NCBI GenBank assembly: GCA_013043295.1
Contig: JABDOO010000011.1
Span: forward strand, 1 to 5,258
Origin: Candidatus Nitrosopumilus sp.
GTDB taxonomy: Archaea; Thermoproteota; Nitrososphaeria; Nitrososphaerales; Nitrosopumilaceae
Direction of reading: 5' to 3'
DNA: 5,258 bases
The notes under the pieces are model-generated. The model made no database searches and had not been told where the DNA came from. It saw nothing but the letters and a program-made list of their open reading frames with translations. The stretch's first letter is position 1, and the number at the start of each line of letters is the position of its first letter. The position numbers and the translations under genes are program-made. Positions 1 to 3,158 of the stretch are shown one piece after another.

Positions 1-593
1 TAAAGACCGTGTACAATGTGTTCTTCAAGTGGCATTACATGACAGTGATAAGGATGAACACCGACAGGTCCAGCTTCAAATTCATAAATAAATTGCCCTC
101 CATTTCCACCTACAGGTTCAAAAACACCATCCATTCCAGCTGGATGAATTCCATGGAAATGTATAGTGTGTTCTTTTGCACCATTATTGATAAAATGGAC
201 TCGAACTAAATCACCTTCTGTTGCTCTAATTGTAGGACCAGGAACTGTACCATTAAAAGTCCATACATTATAAAATATCCCTGGGGATATTTCTTGGATA
301 CCATCATCTTCAGCAATTATTGTGTAATCACGAATAGTTTGACCGCTCTCAGATATTGATACTCGACCATATTCAAAATTTCTCAAAAATTCATCTGGAT
401 CAAAATCCACGGTTGATTCGGTGTAGAGAGGATCAAGAACTTCCCCAGAAGTTTTTACAACAGCACCAGTATGAGTAACAAATGTTTTCTGCTCAGATTG
501 AGCATCAGAAAAAGTTGGAAATAATGCAATTATTGATAACCCAATAACTATAGAAAGTAATGAGATCATTATAGTAGAACGTGAAATTTTCAA
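1..593 (-). CDS. Secreted multicopper oxidase (NirK-like/two-domain type), N-terminal part, runs off the left edge
   Basis: The reverse strand is open for 197 codons from a TTG at 593 and continues past position 1. Residues 1-31 look like a signal peptide: a basic start (KISRS), a hydrophobic core at about 8-25, and a likely cut after SDA at 31. A cupredoxin domain follows, with FNGTVPGPTIR (113-123), HTIHFHG (142-148) and YHCHVMPLEEH (182-192). By analogy with copper nitrite reductases and two-domain oxidases, H142, C184 and H192 would bind type 1 copper, with Leu197 rather than Met at the axial place; the HFH and HCH pairs would hold the type 2/3 coppers. The protein should act outside the membrane, oxidising a substrate or reducing nitrite or oxygen; which one cannot be decided here. 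TTG 593 is preferred to ATG 569 because it supplies the basic end of the signal peptide, follows an in-frame stop closely and has a TATA-like box about 28 bases upstream. The second half of the protein lies outside the window. Confidence 0.9.
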   Translation of the reverse strand, partial: MKISRSTIMISLLSIVIGLSIIALFPTFSDAQSEQKTFVTHTGAVVKTSGEVLDPLYTESTVDFDPDEFLRNFEYGRVSISESGQTIRDYTIIAEDDGIQEISPGIFYNVWTFNGTVPGPTIRATEGDLVRVHFINNGAKEHTIHFHGIHPAGMDGVFEPVGGNGGQFIYEFEAGPVGVHPYHCHVMPLEEHIVHGL

Positions 594-617
594 GATATGT
601 TATTATTCAAAATTCTT

Positions 618-625
618 TATTTAAA
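618..625 (-). promoter_or_regulatory. TATA-like box of the multicopper oxidase gene
   Basis: On the minus strand this reads tttaaata, centred about 28 bases upstream of the TTG at 593. That is the spacing expected between an archaeal TATA box and the start of a leaderless transcript beginning at the start codon. No Shine-Dalgarno precedes the TTG. The surroundings are AT-rich, so a chance match is possible; the distance is the main support. Confidence 0.55.
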
Positions 626-636
626 TTTAACCTAAG

Positions 637-664
637 CTAACTTTTTTAGCCTTGTCTAACTTTT
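637..664. repeat. Two 9-base direct repeats in the divergent promoter region
   Basis: The sequence ctaactttt occurs at 637-645 and again at 656-664, a 19-base period or about two helical turns. The first copy also lies in a small inverted repeat, gctaa (636-640) and ttagc (646-650). The pair sits 44-71 bases upstream of the oxidase start and about 35 bases upstream of the TATA-like box of the opposite gene. It could be a binding site for a regulator acting on one or both genes; this is inferred from placement only. Confidence 0.3.
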
Positions 665-698
665 GGATACAAATCTCACAAATGATTAGAAAAATAAG

Positions 699-704
699 TT
701 TAAA
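699..704 (+). promoter_or_regulatory. TATA-like box of the two-membrane-segment protein gene
   Basis: The hexamer tttaaa, within gtttaaac, is centred about 26 bases upstream of the GTG at 728 and has a purine-rich stretch in front of it, as expected of a BRE/TATA pair driving a leaderless transcript. No Shine-Dalgarno is visible before the GTG, which agrees with leaderless translation. Confidence 0.5.
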
Positions 705-727
705 CTAAAGAAAACCAGCCTCAATCT

Positions 728-1234
728 GTGCAAAAATCAGGATTATTAATTGTAATTTTTGGATTATTCATCGTAGGTGGACTAGCAGTATCAGTTGTAG
801 AAAACCAAGTAACACTTGAAGGAATTGAACAAGGGAATGGAAAAGTTACTTCATCTGAAGTAGTTAGTATTTCTGTAGATATGGACAGAGAGAAAATATT
901 GAGAGGTGTTTTTGCAGTTCAAGTGATGGAATTTAAAGAAGATACAATATCTGCAAAAATTTTAGATCCTTCAAATTTAGAAATTATTTCTGAAGACGTA
1001 AATGAAGACATGTTTGAAAAAGAATTTGATGTAACAGAATCAGGAACATATCAGTTAATAATTCAAAGTAATGATGATGATGAAATTTATGTGGCAGGTG
1101 CCATAGGGCCACTCCCAGATGCAAATAAAAAATTATTACTATCTTCCATATCATTAGGAATTCTAATCATTGGAATGGTAGGTTTAGCAATTACTGGAAT
1201 AATTGGAATCAAAAATAGAAAAAAATCAGTTTAG
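728..1234 (+). CDS. Membrane-anchored protein of unknown function with an N-terminal and a C-terminal hydrophobic segment
   Basis: A 168-residue protein starting at GTG; an in-frame stop lies 27 bases upstream and no other near start is available. Residues 5-23 form a hydrophobic signal peptide or anchor, residues 24-135 a soluble, acidic, cysteine-free domain, and residues 137-160 a second membrane segment followed by a basic tail (NRKK), which predicts a cytoplasmic C-terminus and an external domain. The soluble part, with alternating hydrophobic residues and a GTYQLIIQSNDDDEIYV stretch (106-122), suggests a beta-sandwich. Its overall plan (signal, beta domain ending in a GTY-like strand, one membrane helix, short basic tail) recalls GOLD/p24-like proteins, but that is shape resemblance only and no function is assigned. 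It is divergent from the copper oxidase across 134 bases, so the two may share regulation, and its 3' end overlaps the opposing gene by 9 bases. Confidence 0.8.
   Translation: MQKSGLLIVIFGLFIVGGLAVSVVENQVTLEGIEQGNGKVTSSEVVSISVDMDREKILRGVFAVQVMEFKEDTISAKILDPSNLEIISEDVNEDMFEKEFDVTESGTYQLIIQSNDDDEIYVAGAIGPLPDANKKLLLSSISLGILIIGMVGLAITGIIGIKNRKKSV
1219..1225 (-). terminator. Possible poly-U terminator of the winged-helix gene
   Basis: Seven A residues on the plus strand give a T7 tract on the minus strand directly after the stop codon of the winged-helix gene (1226-1228). Archaeal transcription commonly ends at U-rich tracts without a hairpin. The tract lies inside the last codons of the opposing gene, so it could also simply reflect the lysine codons there. 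Confidence 0.3.
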
Positions 1235-1576
1235 ATAACTATCCATTTTTTCTAACCCATTAATGGTAGCATCAAAATTATCACTGTTTTCAATGATGCT
1301 AGAGAGTTTTTCTGAATTTGCTGAAAGTACATGTTTTCCTTCATTGGAGTTTTGAGAAATGAAACCATGCTCAATCAAATATGAAAGCCTTTCAAGTACT
1401 TCAGATTCTGAAATTTCTGATTGTTTTGCTAAAAATGAGCATTCTTTTTCCCCATCCTCTAACTCTGCTAAAATAGAAGAGGTAACAGGATCAAACATAC
1501 AATCTACGATCTTTTCTCGATCAAAAGATTCACTCATGATTGAATCGGGGAACTTTAAAGTTATATTTTTTGACAT
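1226..1576 (-). CDS. Small winged-helix (ArsR-like) DNA-binding protein
   Basis: A 116-residue cytoplasmic protein. Its core fits a winged helix-turn-helix: a first helix at FDPVTSSILAELE (28-40), a helix pair across CSFLAKQSEISESEVLERLSYLIEHGFI (46-73) whose second part would be the recognition helix, and a short wing at QNSNEGKHVLSA (75-86). The remaining 30 residues are probably helical and may serve in dimer formation. Cys26 and Cys46 are present but no clear metal-binding cluster is seen. The start is uncertain: ATG 1576 has a GGAG only 3 bases away, while ATG 1537 (a 103-residue protein beginning MSESFDREK) has a TATA-like box centred 27 bases upstream. The longer in-frame extension to 1645 is rejected. 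The gene is divergent from the cysteine-rich ORF at 1618 and overlaps the convergent membrane protein gene by 9 bases. Its target is unknown. Confidence 0.75.
   Translation of the reverse strand: MSKNITLKFPDSIMSESFDREKIVDCMFDPVTSSILAELEDGEKECSFLAKQSEISESEVLERLSYLIEHGFISQNSNEGKHVLSANSEKLSSIIENSDNFDATINGLEKMDSYLN
1246..1251 (+). terminator. Possible poly-U terminator of the membrane protein gene
   Basis: Six T residues begin 12 bases after the TAG of the gene ending at 1234. No hairpin is evident, and a U-tract is enough for archaeal RNA polymerase. With the T-tract on the other strand at 1219-1225, the overlapping gene ends would carry a termination signal in each direction. Support is weak because the sequence is AT-rich. 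Confidence 0.3.
1561..1568 (-). promoter_or_regulatory. Candidate TATA-like box for the winged-helix gene, favouring the shorter start
   Basis: On the minus strand this reads aaatataa, centred about 27 bases upstream of ATG 1537, the normal distance for a leaderless archaeal transcript. If it is the real promoter, translation starts at 1537 and not 1576. The same AT-rich block read on the plus strand could instead serve the gene at 1618, giving it a leader of about 25-30 bases that would hold its Shine-Dalgarno. Confidence 0.35.
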
Positions 1577-1604
1577 TTGCTCCAATAAGATAATTAAGAA
1601 AAGA

Positions 1605-1610
1605 GAGGAG
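1605..1610 (+). promoter_or_regulatory. Shine-Dalgarno of the cysteine-rich small ORF
   Basis: The sequence gaggag holds both GAGG and GGAG and ends 7 bases before the ATG at 1618. This is good complementarity to the CCUCC end of archaeal 16S rRNA at an ordinary distance, and it is the main reason to believe the short ORF downstream is translated. Confidence 0.55.
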
Positions 1611-1617
1611 TAAAAAT

Positions 1618-1770
1618 ATGCAAAAACTCTGCAGTAAAGACCCATCAGGTAAAGGCATACATTGTTTTTGTATTGATGTTGATGCTCAAAGGGGAGTCAA
1701 AAAATGCTGTAAATGTAATCTGTGGAATGTGCAGGGTAAAGACTGGACTAGTAATGAGGACTTTAGATAA
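1618..1770 (+). CDS. Small cysteine-rich protein, 50 residues, probable metal-binding
   Basis: The ORF runs from ATG 1618 to TAA 1768-1770. It encodes six cysteines in 50 residues: C5, a CFC pair at 16-18 and a CCKC group at 30-33, with His15 beside the first pair. Cysteine pairs spaced about 12 residues apart are typical of small zinc- or iron-binding folds, so a zinc-ribbon-like or knuckle protein is the simplest guess; I do not recognise the family. The C-terminal part (NLWNVQGKDWTSNEDFR) is polar with two tryptophans. Support for a real gene: a good Shine-Dalgarno 7 bases before the ATG, sensible amino-acid composition and no overlap with an established gene. Against: short length and an overlapping alternative frame from 1682. 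It is divergent from the winged-helix gene, which may therefore regulate it or share its promoter region. Confidence 0.55.
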   Translation: MQKLCSKDPSGKGIHCFCIDVDAQRGVKKCCKCNLWNVQGKDWTSNEDFR

Positions 1771-1849
1771 TCTAGAGCAAAAATGCTGTAAATTTACGCA
1801 TGGTTTTGAAACTCCAATAGCAGAGCATTGTGAAAATCAACTATTTTGA
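1682..1849 (+). CDS. Possible second small cysteine-rich ORF overlapping the first
   Basis: Frame +2 is open from ATG 1682 to TGA 1847-1849, 55 residues. Inner starts at ATG 1727 and ATG 1754 would give 40 or 31 residues. It encodes C14, C17 (a CGMC pair), C35 and C36 (QKCCKF), C50 and two histidines (40 and 49). None of the three starts has a Shine-Dalgarno or a clear TATA box at the right distance, so independent expression is doubtful; with ATG 1754 it would overlap the upstream ORF by 17 bases and could be translationally coupled. The KCCK motif matches that of the upstream ORF and comes from a 15-base direct repeat. It may be a short coupled gene, the shifted remnant of a longer two-motif protein, or chance. 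Confidence 0.25.
   Translation: MLKGESKNAVNVICGMCRVKTGLVMRTLDNLEQKCCKFTHGFETPIAEHCENQLF
1700..1793 (+). repeat. Direct repeat of 15 bases (two copies) encoding KCCK in two different frames
   Basis: The sequence aaaaatgctgtaaat occurs at 1700-1714 and at 1779-1793, 79 bases apart, a distance that is not a multiple of three. The first copy is read KKCCK in the ORF from 1618, the second QKCCK in frame +2. The second copy runs into gtaaatttac (1788-1797), a perfect 10-base palindrome. The repeat may be the trace of a short duplication or a paired protein-binding site upstream of rps13. Confidence 0.5.
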
Positions 1850-1861
1850 TGCCTAGCATGG

Positions 1862-1869
1862 TTTTTATC
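1862..1869 (+). promoter_or_regulatory. TATA-like box of the rps13-rps4 operon
   Basis: The stretch tttttatc is centred about 29 bases upstream of TTG 1895 but only about 20 bases upstream of TTG 1886. The spacing therefore favours 1895 as the start of a leaderless rps13 message. No Shine-Dalgarno is seen before either TTG. Confidence 0.45.
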
Positions 1870-1894
1870 GGGGATTTCTTGAATTTTGGAATAC

Positions 1895-2479
1895 TTGAGC
1901 GCACAAGAATATAGACACATTGTCAGAATTGTAGGAAACGATATTCGGGGTGAAAAGAAAATGGTAATCGGATTAACCCAGATCAAGGGTCTTGGTTTTA
2001 ACTTTGCAACTGCTATTCTTGACACTCTAAAGATTAATCCAAATTCAAACATAGGAAACCTTACTGAAGAAAACGTTCAAGCAATTGAAAAATTAATCAC
2101 AGATCCAATTGCAAGTAATTTTCCTACATGGTTCCTAAACAGAAGAAAAGATATTGAAACTGGAGCAGATTTACATTTACTTACATCAGACATTCCATTT
2201 ACATTAAGAAATGATATTGAAAGAGAAAGAATTACTGCAAGTTGGAGAGGTTATCGTCATTTAAGCGGTCTTAAAGTTAGAGGACAAAGAACCAGAACTT
2301 CTGGAAGAAAGGGTGGCGCAGTTGGTGTCGCAAAAGGTGGATTGGCAGCTCCAGTTAAGAAAGGTGGAGCAGGTGCTCCAGCAGCCGCAGCAGCTCCAGC
2401 AGAAGGTGCAGAAGCTCCAGCAGCAGAAGGTGCAGCAGCTCCAGCAGCAGAAGCTCCTCCAGCGGAGAAAAAAGAATAG
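1895..2479 (+). CDS. rps13: 30S ribosomal protein S13 with a long Ala/Pro-rich C-terminal tail
   Basis: S13 sits in the head of the small ribosomal subunit and contacts 16S rRNA and the P-site tRNA. The start at TTG 1895 gives MSAQEYRHIVRIVG, the usual archaeal opening, and 194 residues; TTG 1886 would add three residues. Family signatures are LTQIKGLGFNFATAIL (27-42, helix-hairpin-helix-like) and the C-terminal block RGYRHLSGLKVRGQRTRTSG (118-137), which matches the S13 consensus GxRHxxGLxVRGQRTxT. Archaeal S13 normally ends shortly after RKGGAVGVAKGG (138-149). Here about 45 more residues follow, nearly all Ala, Pro, Gly and Glu, ending in EKKE and arranged in APAAEGA-like units. The tail is in frame and uses mainly GCA/CCA codons, so it is not a frameshift product. 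rps4 follows after 9 bases in one operon. Confidence 0.96.
   Translation: MSAQEYRHIVRIVGNDIRGEKKMVIGLTQIKGLGFNFATAILDTLKINPNSNIGNLTEENVQAIEKLITDPIASNFPTWFLNRRKDIETGADLHLLTSDIPFTLRNDIERERITASWRGYRHLSGLKVRGQRTRTSGRKGGAVGVAKGGLAAPVKKGGAGAPAAAAAPAEGAEAPAAEGAAAPAAEAPPAEKKE
2393..2458 (+). repeat. Degenerate 21-24-base tandem repeat in the S13 tail
   Basis: The core gctccagcagcagaag is found at 2414-2429 and 2438-2453, 24 bases apart. A shorter version lacking one gca lies at 2393-2405. In protein this is a period of seven or eight residues, APA(A)EGAA. Runs of gca around the units suggest growth by replication slippage. Confidence 0.7.
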
Positions 2480-2482
2480 GTG
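2479..2482 (+). promoter_or_regulatory. Shine-Dalgarno of rps4, overlapping the rps13 stop
   Basis: GGTG begins on the last base of the rps13 TAG stop and ends 6 bases before the rps4 ATG at 2489. GGTG pairs with the CACC of the archaeal anti-Shine-Dalgarno. The overlap with the stop codon points to translational coupling of S4 to S13. Confidence 0.6.
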
Positions 2483-2488
2483 TTATGA

Positions 2489-3118
2489 ATGGGAGATCCA
2501 AAATATCCACGTAAAGTCTGGAGAAAACCAAAGAGACCTCTCAATTATGAATTAAAGATGGAAGAGTTGAAAACTCTTGGTACATTTGGATTAAGAACTA
2601 AAAGAGAATTATGGAAAGCACATACAGAATTATCACGTGTCAGACATCAAGCTAGATCATTGCTTGCATTAAGACAAGAAGTTAGAGCAGAAAAAGAACC
2701 TATCTTAATGAAATCTCTTGCAAGAATAGGATTAGTAAGTGGTGATGCAACATTAGATGATGTACTTAATCTAACTCCAACAGATTTACTTTCACGAAGA
2801 TTACAAACTGTTGTTACAAAGAAACTGGGATTTAAAACACCATATCAAGCAAGACAAGCAGTAATTCATGGCCACATTATGATTGGAGATAGAAAAGTAG
2901 ACATTCCATCATATACTGTAACAGTTGAAGAAGAAGATAGTGTTCATTTTTCACCAGAATCAAAAATTCCAGGTATGCTAGAAAATACAAAGAAGGATGA
3001 ACCAGTAGAAGCTCCTGCTGCTGAAGCATCTGAGACTCCTGCTGCTGAAGCATCTGAGACTCCTGCTGCTGAAGCATCAAAAGATGAAAGTTCTTCAACC
3101 GAACAATCAAAAAAATAG
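2489..3118 (+). CDS. rps4: 30S ribosomal protein S4 with an acidic repeat tail
   Basis: S4 is a primary 16S rRNA-binding protein that starts assembly of the 30S body. The 209-residue product opens MGDPKYPRKVWRKPKRPLN, the archaeal S4 form without the bacterial-type zinc cysteines. The S4 RNA-binding domain spans about residues 102-164, with LSRRLQTVVTKKLGF (101-115), ARQAVIHGHIMIGDRKVDIPS (121-141) and a closing FSPESKIPG (154-162). After residue 168 comes a roughly 40-residue acidic, low-complexity tail that includes three copies of an eight-residue unit (E[AT]PAAEAS) and ends STEQSKK; the archaeal family normally stops soon after the RNA-binding domain. It is the second gene of the operon with rps13. 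The next expected archaeal operon members, rps11 and rpoD, are absent; glmS follows instead. Confidence 0.96.
   Translation: MGDPKYPRKVWRKPKRPLNYELKMEELKTLGTFGLRTKRELWKAHTELSRVRHQARSLLALRQEVRAEKEPILMKSLARIGLVSGDATLDDVLNLTPTDLLSRRLQTVVTKKLGFKTPYQARQAVIHGHIMIGDRKVDIPSYTVTVEEEDSVHFSPESKIPGMLENTKKDEPVEAPAAEASETPAAEASETPAAEASKDESSSTEQSKK
3008..3079 (+). repeat. Three tandem 24-base repeats in the rps4 tail
   Basis: Units lie at 3008-3031, 3032-3055 and 3056-3079, sharing the core actcctgctgctgaagcatc with only end and second-codon differences (gaagct in unit 1, gagact in units 2 and 3; the last base of unit 3 is a). Each encodes E[AT]PAAEAS. Units 2 and 3 differ at one base, which suggests recent duplication by slippage. 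Confidence 0.9.
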
Positions 3119-3127
3119 GCTTATCAG

Positions 3128-3134
3128 TAAATAA
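3128..3134 (+). promoter_or_regulatory. Candidate TATA-like box of glmS
   Basis: The heptamer taaataa in the short gap after rps4 is centred 28 bases upstream of the glmS ATG at 3159, as in a leaderless archaeal promoter. The gap holds only a weak gaga before the ATG and no U-tract, so read-through from rps4 is also possible. Confidence 0.4.
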
Positions 3135-3158
3135 CCCCAATTATCAAAGAGAATCATA

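Noticed and set aside
9..209. Plus-strand ORF of 66 codons at the left edge
   Set aside because: It lies antisense within the copper-ligand region of the multicopper oxidase, whose minus-strand frame has clear family motifs.
1359..1613. Plus-strand ORF of 84 codons
   Set aside because: It is the antisense shadow of the winged-helix gene; the translation is Ser-rich with no recognisable motif.
1577..1645. N-terminal extension of the winged-helix ORF to ATG 1645
   Set aside because: It adds an odd aromatic and leucine-rich stretch, overlaps the divergent cysteine-rich ORF and its Shine-Dalgarno, and has no start signal.
1788..1797. Perfect 10-base palindrome gtaaatttac as an operator for rps13
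   Set aside because: It is too short and AT-rich to stand alone and lies about 65 bases upstream of the rps13 TATA-like box; it is noted only with the 15-base repeat.
1798..1865. 10-base direct repeat gcatggtttt at 1798-1807 and 1856-1865
   Set aside because: It is short with no further matching flanks; one copy overlaps the rps13 TATA-like box, but nothing else supports a regulatory role.
1577..1894. Search for a tRNA or small structured RNA in the longest stretch without a long gene
   Set aside because: No cloverleaf, TPsiC-like GGTTCGAATCC block or strong long hairpin was seen by eye.
1837..2052. Minus-strand ORF of 71 codons
   Set aside because: It is antisense to the conserved N-terminal part of S13 and has no start signal or family resemblance.
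2257..2555. Minus- and plus-strand ORFs over the S13 tail (Ala/Pro/Ser-rich and Gln-rich)
   Set aside because: They are out-of-frame readings of the gca-rich repeat; low-complexity DNA stays open in several frames.
3008..3079. Tandem repeats considered as a CRISPR-like array
   Set aside because: The units are contiguous, lack spacers and keep the rps4 reading frame.
2877..3140. Minus-strand ORF with QQQES repeats
   Set aside because: It is the antisense reading of the 24-base repeats and RNA-binding domain of rps4.
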